Shown piece after piece: positions 46,901 through 59,300 of a DNA stretch of 64,000 nt. The translations under genes and the position numbers were made by a program. Origin of the DNA: Planoprotostelium fungivorum (Eukaryota > Evosea > Variosea > Cavosteliida > Cavosteliaceae); NCBI GenBank assembly GCA_003024175.1, contig MDYQ01000464.1:1-64000 (forward strand). Reading direction: 5' to 3'. The notes beneath the pieces were generated by a model. It saw only the letters and a list, made by a program, of their open reading frames with translations. It was not told where the DNA came from and did no database searches. How positions within the stretch are numbered: the stretch's first letter is position 1; each line of letters begins with the position of its first letter.

Positions 46901-49900
46901 AGTCTTTCGTTACCCTCCCCAATCTGCAGATCGTATCGATCCGGTGGACTACACCGTTGTAGATGGATGAAACTGACACGAGACAGATCGAACGAGTTGA
47001 AGGGACAGCTTCCTCAGAGATTCAACAGAACCTGTGCACTGACCGGCATCGATGTTGTGAGTGGATGACGTGATGAATCGTCTGATGAACCATCCAGTCC
47101 GACAATCGCCTGAGTGGTAGCCCCAACAGCCTCCTTCAGAATTGTAGATCGCTGCGGCAGATCTATCTCAACGATAATCAGTGCGAATCATCGATTGTCG
47201 ATATTCATCATCGATTGATGTCTTCAGGTTCGGTGGTCCCATCGATTACATCATATCTGATCCTGATATCATCCAACTGCAGAACAACTATTTCTACGGC
47301 TCTCTCAGTTGGCTGTCCACTCTCGTCAGCATCAATCAGCTGGACATCAGACTCAACGAGTGAGTGTGACGTCACGTGACGTCATCACGGCTGATGGTAC
47401 CGTAGTTTCAGTGGAGTAGTGCCCCCTCTGAACAATAGACAGAAGCTACAATTCTTATTGCTCAGGTGATGTGACGTAATACATGCCATCAGTGTCTGAC
47501 GCATCACTAGCTATAACAACTTAACCGGAAATTTCACTGATCTCTCCAACTCGAACAATCTTTTGGTCATCGACGCAAAAAATAATTCTTTTACGGGCGA
47601 CGTGAGGCAGCATCTACAAAGATCGCATCGTTGATGTGTACAGATCCCTTACATCGATGCACCCATCTACGCCATCGATCTCAGCAACAACATGATCCAA
47701 TTCTTATCTGGTTTCGATACGAGCAGCATCGGCCTCGGCTTCTGTGATCTCAGTGGTAACCCCTTCCAGTGTCCTTTACCTTCCTTCTCCTTCTCAGGTC
47801 AGTCTCTACTCTTCTCGTCATAGAATGATGTCATCCGAATATCTATGAATGACGTGACCAGACTGCAATGCAAACTGTAAGGCTGTCGACGAGAATTCGG
47901 CCACTCTGCAGATGAGAATCGCTGGTTCTACTTCTTCCTTCTCTTCCTCCCAATTTGTAAACAGTTTAGCCAACATCGCAGAGATCAGTCCATCTCGTAT
48001 ACAAGTCACGGCCGTCAGGTCAGACGTCACGTGACGTACACCGTTGATCTATTTATAGATCCGGATCGGTCATCGTGGATATGAGTATGAGTGGGCCCAA
48101 CGGAGCTTTCAACGAAGGTTCGTCGAGCAGAGTCGTCAGCATCTTAAGAGGGACATCGGCGAGCGTGTACGCCCAACACAACATCACGGTGAGGTCATGG
48201 TTGATGACGTCATCTGACATCATCAGATCCTGGACTTTGTCTCCCCCATTCCCGTGAAGGACAACAGCCTCGACACGGGAGCTAAAATTGGAATCGCCGT
48301 GGGAATCATCATCGCCGTATTCACTCTCATCATCGTCGGCCTCGTCATCTTGTACATGAGGCTGAGGAGGAGTAGAAAGGTGAGCGACCTTGATGACGTG
48401 TGATGACGTCATACAGAGAGAGATGCTGGGAAGTGTGTTGGACGTAGATCTGTCCCACATCAATCTGGGTGCGGCAAAGAAATCTGTCGTAGATTTCGAC
48501 GAGTTAAAGAATCTCAAGCAGGTCGGAAGGTGAGGAGAAAAAGTGTGAAGGGAGAGTGACAGAAGTCAGTGGTGCCTTTGGTGTCGTTTACCGCGCAGAT
48601 TGGCGTAATTTGGCCGTGGCCGTGAAGATGGTGATTTATTCTATTTTATTTGCTTCGATCTCGTTGTGATCTGACGAGCGATGTAGATCAAGCACGGTAA
48701 CGTGACTCCCAATCAATTGGATGTGAGTCTGTGGTATTCGTACCCTTCTGACATTTCCAGGAATTTCTGAGAGAGGTGGCTATCCTGCAGGGTCTGAGAT
48801 CTCATCCTAATGTCGTTCTATTGTGAGTGGTTCTCGTTGGGTTTTCATTGAAATTTCGCAGCATGGGTCTAACCTTCCCACCCGATCCTCTCTCGCTCAT
48901 CACGGTGCGTGCGTTGTAGATGAACAAATCGACTCACGTTATTCCAGGAATTCTGCGAGGGTGGTAGTTTATACGGTGAACGAGATCTACAACGATCACG
49001 TGACTGACGATGACAGCCTTCTTGAGAGAGTCAGCTGTACCATGGTACCAGAAGTACAGATTCATCCAAGGTATTGCACTGGGAATGCTCCATCTACACT
49101 TGGAGAAGGTGATGACGTCATCACACGTCATCGATCACGCTGACACGTACCAGCTCGTACACAGAGATCTCGCCGTGAGGAACATCCTCTTATCCAAATT
49201 CTTGGAGCCAAAGGTGGGAGATATCATGGAAATTTCAGTTGACGAGTGATAGGTGTCAGATTTTGGTCTGAGTAGAGAACACGATTCGCAGGATGATGGA
49301 CCTTCACAGTGAGTGACCTCTCTGTCGTTCGAATTTTCATTGACATTCCATCCAGGACGACTTCCAACGTGGGACCCAGTGAGTGATTTATTTCCTTTTA
49401 TTTATGCAAGACTGACTCTTTCCTCTCTCAGTCAAGTGGATGGCACCAGAATGTGAGTCAACTCATCATCTCATGCGACTCATCGTCTATAGCTCTCAGA
49501 AACAGACAGTACTCCACCAAATCAGACGTCTTCTCTTTCGGTGTCGTCGTGTGGGAGATCATCACAGGTGATCGTCCTCATCATCCCCTCTGTGACTCAT
49601 CCTCTCAGTGAGAGAACCTTGGGAGAACGCTACACCCATCGAAGTGGCCGTCAACGTCAGCACGAAGAGAGCTCGTTTAGACGTCCCCGAATGTGAAGCC
49701 GGCATGGCTCAACTCATGAGGAGTGAGCTCTCCATCATCATCGTCGTCCATCAGCTCACGTTGTTCTTTAGAATGTTGGGAAGAAGATCCGAAAGACAGA
49801 CCCACCTTCAAAGACATCTGCAACTATCTCGGAGTGGGCTCCATCGTGCCCCAGGGCAATCTGACGCACATCTCTACGCCGGAAAACAGTGCAGGCTCTC

Positions 49901-50173
49901 TCGTGGATACCTTCAACGGCAGCAGCGACAACACCCTGTTGGATCACTATGGACAGAAACCGATCCAGCCCACCATTGGAAAGGGTATCAGTCCATCTCT
50001 GGCCCACACCAACAACAGGTAGAGACACGTCACATCATCATCTGACACGATGCATTAGAACGGCGAGTCAGATCGTCGATGGAACATCATCGGACAGCGC
50101 CATCTCTTCCGCTGAACCTTCCAACTACCACCTCTTTGAGATGAAGGAGGTCAACGGGAAGACCAGAGAATAA
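43959..50173 (+). CDS. LRR receptor-like protein kinase
   Basis: ATG 43959 starts a signal peptide (MVPLFVFLILASSIVEVDS). A cap segment (WYNRTRWNTGEDPCTWYGI) precedes about 25 leucine-rich repeats of the L..LDLS.N.l.G.iP type up to about 47780, often one per short exon. A membrane segment (IGIAVGIIIAVFTLIIVGLVI) lies near 48290-48360. The kinase domain has GSGAFGVVYRADW, VAVKMI, the C-helix EFLREVAIL, HPNVVLFMGL, catalytic loop VHRDLAVRNIL, DFGLS, and KWMAPESL. HRDLAVRN is like tyrosine kinases (HRDLAARN), while the rest resembles TKL kinases. The tail is Ser/Thr-rich and ends KTRE at TAA 50171-50173. About 30 short introns occur, many containing TGACGTCA. It likely senses an extracellular ligand; substrate specificity is unknown. 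Confidence 0.88.
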
Positions 50174-50252
50174 AGCAACAACGCACTTGACTTTCGTAAC
50201 GTGGAAACTGCGAATCACCTCTAGAAAAGAAATGAAATGGTTAAGGTGGAGT

Positions 50253-50531
50253 TCAAGTAAGTGAGTAAGGGGCGTTGTATCTCTGAGGTGGAGGTTCAAG
50301 TAAATGGATACGATTTGGGCCTTTGGCATAACTTTGATGAGAAATCGAGATGATTGCAGAAAGGATGGATCCATCTCGACAGAGAGAACAGGTGGCAATG
50401 ACATGCGGAGTAGAGCCTGTGCCGACGGGAGCATTACTGATACCGCTGTCGCGATCTGCAGAGAAGTTCGGATCTGAGAGAGAAAGTGTTCCAGTTGGCT
50501 TTGAAGCAGGATGGGTTGGTGTCTTCATCAT
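50253..50531 (-). CDS. Small hypothetical protein (doubtful)
   Basis: A single open frame from ATG 50531 encodes 92 residues (MMKTPTHPASKPTGTLSL...) with reasonable codon use and a CSLC pair. No domain was seen. A + strand frame over 50350-50547 competes. Either may be chance. Confidence 0.25.
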   Translation of the reverse strand: MMKTPTHPASKPTGTLSLSDPNFSADRDSGISNAPVGTGSTPHVIATCSLCRDGSILSAIISISHQSYAKGPNRIHLLEPPPQRYNAPYSLT

Positions 50532-50654
50532 CCAGGTGATGAATTGACCCGAGACAGAAAGTTGGGGAGATCACAGACAACCAAAAGCACCGAAGATACT
50601 GGCCGCCCTTCAATCGACCACCGAGGGGGGATCGTTGTGAGCCAGCACCCTCAA

Positions 50655-52332
50655 ATGTTCGACACGATTGATCTCCTAACAGGTTATTTTGATGTATCTA
50701 GAATCGGCGTCGACCAGTTGAGATCCATTCTCTCTTATACCATCGGCGCTCCTCATCAGTGTGTACAGCATCTCCCTGATGATCTCATCCACTTCAGATG
50801 GAACACGTCCTCCAGAGGTTACGAAACGACACCTTCGCAAGTTCAGATGCAGATGTTGAAGGACTGGAAATCAATTCAGCTCGTCTCAAAACAATGGAAG
50901 TCCACCTCTGACTTTCTTCTGTGCGCCAACATGAAAAGCAATTGGCCTATCCGAGAGGCCGCGAGGAGAGGTCTATCCATCGCTTTAGACAGGTGCACTT
51001 GTCATCCCACCATCGATCATCTCATCCGAATCAGATTACTGTCGATGCCATCGGTAGATCCAAAAGCAGAAGATCATTACACCGTACGGATCGCTTCTGC
51101 CTTAGGTCACACGGACATGGTTCGCATCCTCTTAAAACACACAGATCCCTCAGCACACAACCATTACGCCCTCCAATGGGCCTCGCACAACGGTCACATC
51201 GACATCGTCCAAGTGAGAACTCCACCTTTTATTTACATTTATTCTCTCAGATGCTGTGTGAAGACAAGAGAGTCAGCGTGAAGGCTTTGGACAACAAGGC
51301 CATCAGGTGCGATGTCGTCGATCTTTCTCATGATGAGCTGACGCGATGACAGGATAGCCAGTAGAATGGGTAGAACTGATGTCTTACGATATCTTCTGAG
51401 ATATCACGACATCAGTGTGTACGACTGTGACCACGAAGCTCTCCACAGCGCCGTAGCTTATCGCCATCACGGTGATTTTCCACCGTCTACAACGCGCCTG
51501 ACGCTGGTAGATGCGGCCCTTCTTCTGATGGAGAAGTATGTCAGTCAGAACGGATGCTCAGAACAAATGTTGAGAAACAATAAGACAGAAGGTGACATCA
51601 GGCAGACTCTATCCTGCGTTATTCGCTACGGTTGGAATGATGTCTTAACGCTCATGATGCGTTGTCACATGTTCTCTCCAGAAGGTGAGAAACTTGGATC
51701 CATACGATTTAAATTCAAATATATTGACGGTTATAGCCGTTACGGAATGTCTATGGACGGTACAACGGTGTGATACCTTATCCATCATGATTTCACGGGA
51801 TGATATCGACATCAATCACCGAATCGGAGGCATCACACCTCTCCTCCATTATATCGCGTTGAATCGCATCGATCTGGCCAAGGTGATGCCTGGATGCATC
51901 GTCGATGTCTCACATCATCAGATGCTGTTGAACGACGATCGAATCGTTCCTGATCAAAGAGGGAATACCACCGTGATCGCTGCATTGGAGAGTGTGAGTG
52001 GTTCTGTGCAATAGACACCTAACACGGAGTAGGAGGATAAGGACATATTGACCGTGTTACTGCGGCATCCGAATTTAATCGTTGAATCGATGGTGTGGAA
52101 CAAGAGACAGAAGGCCAGACTGAGACGGTGAGATGAGATCGGGTGGGATGATCGGCTGAAGGGTGTAGATTTCATTTCAGCGTGAAAGGAAACCGAATTA
52201 TCAACAGAAGGCGGACGGTGGTGAGTCGAGTTGAGATGAAGAGATCCTGATCCTGCGATAGATGTGCAGGGTGATGTGATGATGAGGAAAATGGGGACCA
52301 TCCATTTGTATAGACGTCGTGTACAGAAATAA
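50655..52332 (+). CDS. Ankyrin-repeat protein with degenerate F-box
   Basis: From ATG 50655 (MFDTIDLLTGYFDVS). A segment HLPDDLIHFRW ... SIQLVSKQWKSTSDFLLC resembles an F-box. Ankyrin-type repeats follow: DHYTVRIASALGHTDMVRIL, NHYALQWASHNGHIDIVQ, KALDNKAIRIASRMGRTDVL, GGITPLLHYIALNRIDLAK. The C-terminus is basic and ends RRRVQK at TAA 52330-52332. About eight short introns. F-box/ankyrin proteins are usually adaptors of SCF ubiquitin ligases, but the F-box here is weak. No orthologue is assigned. Confidence 0.7.
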
Positions 52333-52582
52333 AAAGTATCGAGGAGATGTTGCACATCATTCCTTCGTCCCTTTCGATCCGATCACCTCCCATACTCCGA
52401 GTCCAACGGTGACTCATCGGCGCGGTATCACGGAGCTAAATCGGCACGTGCTGCCGAGGTGAGTTGGTATCGGAAGGTCTGAGTCCCGCTGGCCTCCTTC
52501 CAGCACGCGGAAACTCGGAGATTCGGATGAACCCGAAATTTCTAGAAAGGTGGCAGACCAACACCAGCGCGACCCACTCATC

Positions 52583-54436
52583 ATGTCTCTCCGCTCTTCG
52601 AAGAAAAACAATTCGGCCAGCACACCTAAGGTGAGGAGCTGTTCGGAGGTGGTTGGAGCTCACGATTAATGAAATGGTAGGTCAGCAATGGCACCCCCGA
52701 ACACAAGGAGCCTGCCTCTCTATCGAATGGTGATTCTCCGTCGGATTCTGACCCTGCATCTCCCAATGAGAGCGAGGCCTCTAGACGTCGTCGTGAGGTA
52801 TTCAAGAGAAGGTATGAGGGTGCCAGACGCTGTATAGAGAGACCTGATTCACATCCAGAAACTCAGCCATGGATTCTCACGCTAATTCTGATTTCGCACA
52901 CAAGTGAGACCGTCAGAATCATCTTCTCCATTCCGTCTCGTTCACCTTCTGACACGACCTTCAGCGAGTACAGAGGATGGTTCAACTTGTTCGCCATCTG
53001 TCTAACTGTCTTCACTGTCTTCGCACAGTTCAACAACATCCTGAGCAAAGGTGATGTTCACTCCAACTCGCTCGCTCGCTGACCATCATTCCAGGAAGTC
53101 TTATCAACCTGAGAAGCATCTACGACATGTTTCTCGCCAGGTGAGATATCGATGATGATGGAGAGTGAATCGCACGTACGGATCCACTGAAGGAAACGAT
53201 AGGTCCGATATGTTCCCCGCTTGGTTGAGCTTGTGTGCCGCCTCATTCATCTCCCCCACATTCGAGATGATGATCGCCAGAAAGTCCGTTCCTTACTCCG
53301 TCATCAAGGTGAATGTCACATCATGATTCATCAAGAGTTTGCATCGTGACGGAGATCAGATCCTGCACATCATGTTACAGCTGCTCATCCTCATCGGAGG
53401 CACTTGTGTCGCCATCGTGGCACACTGGCCTCTCGTTCCCACCATCTTCTACTTGTCAGAGGTTCTGATCATTTCGATGAAAATCCACTCTTATTTCTGG
53501 GGTAACCGCGAACTACAACTCGCCGTCGAGAACAAAGAGCCTCCTTTCGGGTAAATTTCTCAGAAATTCTCGCGGAGCTGACTCGTTGTAGAAACACGAC
53601 GTGGCCTGAGAACGTGACGTACGGAAATTTCATCGATTTTCTCTTCGTTCCCACCGTGGTGTACGAACCAGAATACCCTCGCACAGAAAAGATCCGCATC
53701 CTCTATGTCATCGAGAAATTCTTCGCCTTCGCCGGACTCTGGACAGTGCTGGTGAGTCATCACGAGATCATCGACACCTCCGCGATGTCTAAAGATGCAC
53801 AGCACGTCGTCGTCAACACATACATCATCCCCGTCTTAGAGGTGCTGCCGAGCATCTCGATCGTCCAAGCCTTCTGTGATTTAGCCATTCCAATGTTGTT
53901 GTCCGGCATTCTCATCTTTTACATCGTGTTCGATGTCTCCTGCAATGGATTCGCAGAATTGACGCGATTCGCGGATCGCGAATTCTACCAAGACTGGTGG
54001 AACAGGTGTGTTATCCGACGAAATTTCGACTTACGTAGCGTAGTACCACCTTCGACGAATACGCCAGGAAGTGGAATCGACCGGTTCACATGTGGCTGCT
54101 GCGACACGTTTACATGGAGGGCCTCTCCACCTACAAATTAGACAAGAAGAAGGCCACCTTTGCAACTTTCCTCTTCTCGTCCATCATCCACGAATATTTC
54201 ATGTCGGTGTCGCTCCGTATGACCAGACCATGGTGAGACATGACGAGATGATGGAAGGTGATCGAGTCAGGTTGTTCATCCTACAGATGTCTCAGCTGCC
54301 TCTCGTTGCCATCTCTCGAACTCTTCACCTTCAGAACACGAGGGCGGGAAATGTTGTCTTCTGGTGCCAGATGCTGTTTGGATTACCCCTCCTGACCATC
54401 TTGTACTGCAGAGAGTACTACGCCTCCATTCAATAA
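52583..54436 (+). CDS. DGAT1/SOAT-type acyl-CoA O-acyltransferase (MBOAT)
   Basis: From ATG 52583 a Ser-rich soluble N-terminus (MSLRSSKKNNSASTP) leads to a series of membrane segments (LFAICLTVFTVFAQF, ILHIMLQLLILIGGTCVAIV, MLLSGILIFYIVFD). Family signatures are FYQDWWN, WNRPVHMWLLRHVY and SSIIHEYFMSVSLR, the last with the catalytic His. It ends EYYASIQ at TAA 54434-54436. About ten introns. The enzyme works in the ER and esterifies either diacylglycerol or a sterol with fatty acyl-CoA for lipid droplets. DGAT1 and sterol acyltransferase cannot be separated by eye. Confidence 0.85.
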
Positions 54437-54440
54437 TCTA

Positions 54441-54446
54441 AATAAA
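54441..54446 (+). terminator. Polyadenylation signal of the acyltransferase gene
   Basis: AATAAA five bases after the stop codon at 54434-54436. Confidence 0.45.
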
Positions 54447-54636
54447 TGTCCTCGTATCTCGTGCATCACGACCTTCGTCTCGGTATGGTAGGTGGAATGT
54501 CGTGTCATCATCGCAGATGCACGGTTCACGAGCGTCCCCGATCAGAGTTCTGTTCTGCAACGAATACATGTAGTCCAAAACTTGAAAGATCTCCCCTCTA
54601 GAATCTCTTTATGTTTGGCAGGATCTTTCCAAGATG

Positions 54637-56061
54637 TCATCGTAAGTGTTTGGCTGTGTCCGCATCATCCACGTCATCCTCAACGGCGAATTCTGGACAA
54701 TTCTCAAGTGCACCCACATCCAGATCTGCATCAACTTTCCTGGTGGTAGCTCTCTTGTGGATGATTTGAGGTGAGCTGACTTCCTGATCTTGCATCAGAC
54801 GAATTCTTTCCATCACACAGTCACCTCCTCTCTCATTCTGTACCGAATGTGCGCTGCCCATCTCTCTGCTTGTCGTACCTCCTTGTTTTGCTCCCATTCA
54901 TCATCGGACGTCACTTGGCTCTTCTTAAACTTCAACTCCTCTCGGTACCGTGCATTGCGGGCCCTCCTGTTGTCTTTTCCTCGTTTCGTCTCGGTGATGA
55001 ACCACCTCCTCTGTATCTCATCCGACAGCATCTTTAGAAACTCTCTCTCTGAATTCTTTGAACCAGTCGCGTGGCAGTAGGCGCTCCAGGCGTTGAACTG
55101 TGTGATCTTAAGAAGTGAGATCATCTGAGCTCGTCGGTGCGTGTGGTGTCTGTGCCTCGAGTCCCCGTCGCCGAGCGCTTCATTAAAATGATCAACGGTT
55201 CCCTTCATACTGTTATACATCTGTACATCGAGCGGAATCTATGCGTCATAAGTGAGGTACGATTGAGATCCTCACCTCTTTTTCATCGTTAGAGATGTCT
55301 GGGTGTGGTAACCATCCGTGAGTGAAGTTGTGTTGAAGACATCCCATGATGGCGAACATCACATCATCAGGGATTTGTCTTAAACTTTTCAAGACGGCAA
55401 ACCAACAATCTCGTGACAGCATCTTCTTGATTGTTGGATTTCCTCTGATCCCTGTGATGATGAGCTTGATCAGACGTCTCATTTTGCAACCACACCTGTG
55501 CTCCAATGTTCACAGACATCCTTCTGCGGTAGGAGACTCATCTCTATCCAAACAGCCCAACATGCCTCTAAAGCTGCACCTGTGAGTGGCCAGAATGAAG
55601 TGCAATCGTTAAATCTGCTTGGACCGACAATCTCCACAAGAATAGTGTTCAGATGTTCAACAAGGAAGAGATCGACTCCCTGCCAATAGTATCTCCATAA
55701 ATTGTATGGTGTCATCTTCACCCTGTCAGATGACATCAAGTGAGCTGTTCACCTCTCCGGTGAACAAAGTCCCAAATCTCGTCTGTTTGTTACTATTTTG
55801 GGGCTTCTTCGATGGTGTTTCCGTCCCTCCATCAGTCTTCCTCTTCTTAGAGTGCACGAGCTCGTCTTGATGTGATGTGATGTTTGAGATGAGATCGGGC
55901 TTGTTGCCAGAATGAGTCACTCCGCGTTCCACACAGGCGTTTCTCAAATCGGCCACCGTCATCTTCTTCAACTCATCGAGCAGAAAGACTGCTTCTGTTA
56001 CAAGAGCTGTTGCGATTGATAACGTCACCTCTGTACGGATATGACGCAGGTACTTTGTCAT
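54637..56061 (-). CDS. SAP-domain protein fused to a shortened piggyBac transposase
   Basis: From ATG 56061 the SAP domain reads LDELKKMTVADLRNACVERG, HSGNKPDLISNI, a DNA/chromatin-binding fold. A Lys-rich linker follows. Then come, in piggyBac order: LVEHLNTILVEIVGPSRFN, FWPLTGAALEACWAVWIEM (W..LT..E..AFLG type), CEHWST, NPTIKKMLSRDCWFAVLKSL (MSR.RF..ILR type), LPHPDISNDEKEIPLDVQ (LSIDE.MIPFKGR type), and at once MYNSMKGTVDHFNEA (YN..MGGVD..D type) with ITQFNAWSAYC. The stretch that in full transposases lies between the first and third catalytic Asp, with the second Asp, is absent although the exon reads through. Introns are 37-45 nt. It ends TAKHLR at TGA 54637-54639. Likely DNA-binding but not catalytic. 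Confidence 0.6.
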
Positions 56062-56308
56062 CGTCAGGAGAAGAGAACGACATCATATCAGATCGCAATG
56101 ACGATCTACTGGTTCAGAAACGATTCGAGTATGGGGAGAGAAACGACGAACGAAGACAGCGTATGGTTTTATCATAAAACCCGGCGTGGGCGCACATCTA
56201 CGTTTTTAAAACCCACATCAAGGAGTTAAGAGTTAATATGGTACGACATCTGCTTCAATTTCCGACTTGCCACGACTCAATCACATGATCATCTCGCGGC
56301 TGCATTAT

Positions 56309-59300
56309 CTATTTCTTCCCTTGTGTTCTTTTCAATTCGACGAGAAATCTCTTCAGCACTTCTTTGCCTTTGTATAAATTCTCCAATCGAATCCTCTCGT
56401 TCTCTAAATGAGCTCGATCTGATCCCTGCCCGATCGGCAGATGCAAAGCGGGGGCCACTGTCCTCGTGTCAATCATGTTGCATCATGTGATCTCGGTCGC
56501 ATCGAACTCGACTCACTCAACGTCTTCTCTAGAAACGGCGTCACTGGGATCGTTCCACCTTCGCGAACGAACATGGGTGCGATTCCCCACTCTTGTTGAA
56601 GACATTTCGCGGCCATCTGATAATATCGATTGCTCCTGTCTCCCAACCACATGTCTCCCGTGTGCAATGCTTCGATCTGTTTCGCTGTGAGCTTGATTCT
56701 GCATCTTCTCTTCTCACTTCGACTTGGTTGCATGAGTTGAGAGCCGCGAACTTGTCTTGGATGTATTCAGTCGTCAGTCGGATGATGTTACAGATGGACT
56801 GTGAAGGGACCAGACGGAGACAAATGCGTCCGGTTACCTGCGTGAAGGGTGAGATGAGAGATGATGAAAAGACTTGGTTGTACCCTGTTCGAGATTACAG
56901 ATGAGCCACCTCCACTGGAGCGGATGTGAACCACAGAGAGACTCGGGCTACACCATCTGATGATGCACATCAGATTAGATGATGAAGATGACCGATGACG
57001 TGATGGTGTCTTCACGATGCGATGATCAGCTTACCTCTTGCGGCAGAGATCTGAAACATTATCGGCCTTGAGATCTCTGACCCCCTTCGACGTCTTGTAC
57101 GCGTTCATGTCGAAGTCCAGCTGGGAGAACAACTTTTCCTCCTCCGTATCGATCTGCAGGACATCATCCATGAAACCTGAAGAATTCAACTTCTGTACGT
57201 CCCTCCTATCTTCTACTCACTCGGTATCTTTATGTTTCCGTGTCCATCTACTAATTGAGACAACAGATGTCTGTACGGTGTGAACGTCTTCCATGTCTAT
57301 ATCTCATGACTCACGTCAGCTCATGAAACGGCTCGTGAAAGGCACCACCATCGATTCCGGTGTGTAAATCTCGATTGGGACCGGAGATACTGATCTCCAT
57401 GTCTATGACACCACGCATTCCGTAGATGAGACAGGGTCGGCTGTCACCTAACCACAAGGTGTTCATGATGAGGACGACGCTCGTTCCTTCGAAGAGTTGC
57501 AAATTGTCCAGAACACTCTCCTTCATCGGTCATCAGTCTACATGATCAATGATGATCACGATCAGTTCGGGATGTGATGATCGTGACGAGATGATCGCGA
57601 TCGTGATCGCGTGATGATCATCGTGACGATCGAGATGATGCTCACTCGAAATCCCTCCGAATCCGCCTCCTCTTCTCCCTCATACAGAAAGATAACATTC
57701 ACGTTCAATAGATCCTCCATCTGCAACTCCTTCACCGCCGCGACCGTCGCCACGATCGGTCCCTTGTCATCTGTGACACCCCTCCCGTAGTAATATCCAT
57801 CTCTCCTGATCCATCATCAAATCTCACACGTTCAAGACGAATCATCATAAATCATCTCAACTTACCCGGTCAAAACGAAAGGATCCGTATCCCAGCCTTC
57901 CTTCTGGTTCGCGGGGACGACGTCGTAGTGTCCATAGATCGTAACCGTTGGATTGTCTGGGTTACTACCCAATCGACCGATGACGATGGGATTCTTACTT
58001 TCCTTGTCCTTCGCTGTGGATGGTTTCAACGGTGGAAGACGATCGTGTGACCACCTTGTACGAGCTTGACTTCTGCACCGATGTTCTGTAGGATGGAGTA
58101 GAGATATTTTGCTCCTTTCCAGCATTCTGACTTCAAATTGGGATCCGTGCTCACTGTTCTCCCTCAGACAAATATTCTGAAATTTCAGTCACTTCACCTG
58201 TCCGCATGGATATGAATGTCGACAAAACGTCCAACATATTTCCTGGACATTTNACCGATGTTCTGTAGGATGGAGTAGAGATATTTTGCTCCTTTCCAGC
58301 ATTCTGACTTTAAATTGGGATCCGTGCTCACTGTTCTCCCTCAGACGAAAATCCTCTGAAATTTCAGTCACTTCACCTGTCCGCATGGATATGAATGTCG
58401 ACAAAACGTCCAACATATTTCCTGGACATTTCGTGAGTCGATGTACAGTTGATGAGAGACTCACTCTGGCTCTGTATCTTGACTTCTTGTGCTGGCTCGC
58501 TGTGAATCTGTTGACCATCGTTGACTCTCCCGTTGCTCTTTGGTTGTGAATCATTCCAAAACTATTCCGAATTATTTCTCAGAAATATCTGGGAAATATG
58601 TTCACCTTGACGTGGGCACCTGATGAGAAGATGTATCCGTTGGTGTCTGCGTTGTAGATCATCGAATGACTGCTCTCTTCTTTCAACGCTCCCCTACAGA
58701 TCCAATTATCTCGATTCCATATCTGTACGCATTTAGATCTATGTATAGACATCACGGTAGACATATCACGTGACCCACCTTGATAGATCTCTCACTGGAT
58801 GTGATGAGAGAATCAGGAGACAGACACATCGACAACAGATGTGAATCGTGAGCTTTCAAAGTCCTCGTGCAATTCATCGTGTCGACGTCCCACACCTTCT
58901 TCACCGTCAGACGTGTAAATTTTCCCGCCAAAATTCTCGCCTTGACTGTACCGTTTGTATCGGCAGAGTAGAGAAAAGGAGAAGAAGGAGAAGAAGTGAT
59001 GCAAGTGATTCCAGCTTGATGACCATTCAAACTATGTGTGCAGATTTCCCTCGAGATATCGTGAGCTCGTATGGTGCGATCGCCGCTGCCGCTGAATAAG
59101 ATATCTTCTCCACGGCTGTTCTTGTGGACTAAGAGACTGAAAACGTAACCTCTGTGACCTTGTAGATGTGAGGATCTACAACCAGCCACAGATTCTCACC
59201 CGGTATCACTTTCACCTGAACATCGAATTAGCGACAATTACACGCGATCGATACGAAAATCAAAAAAAGGTTGGAATCACACCTTCTCTCGATCACCAAA

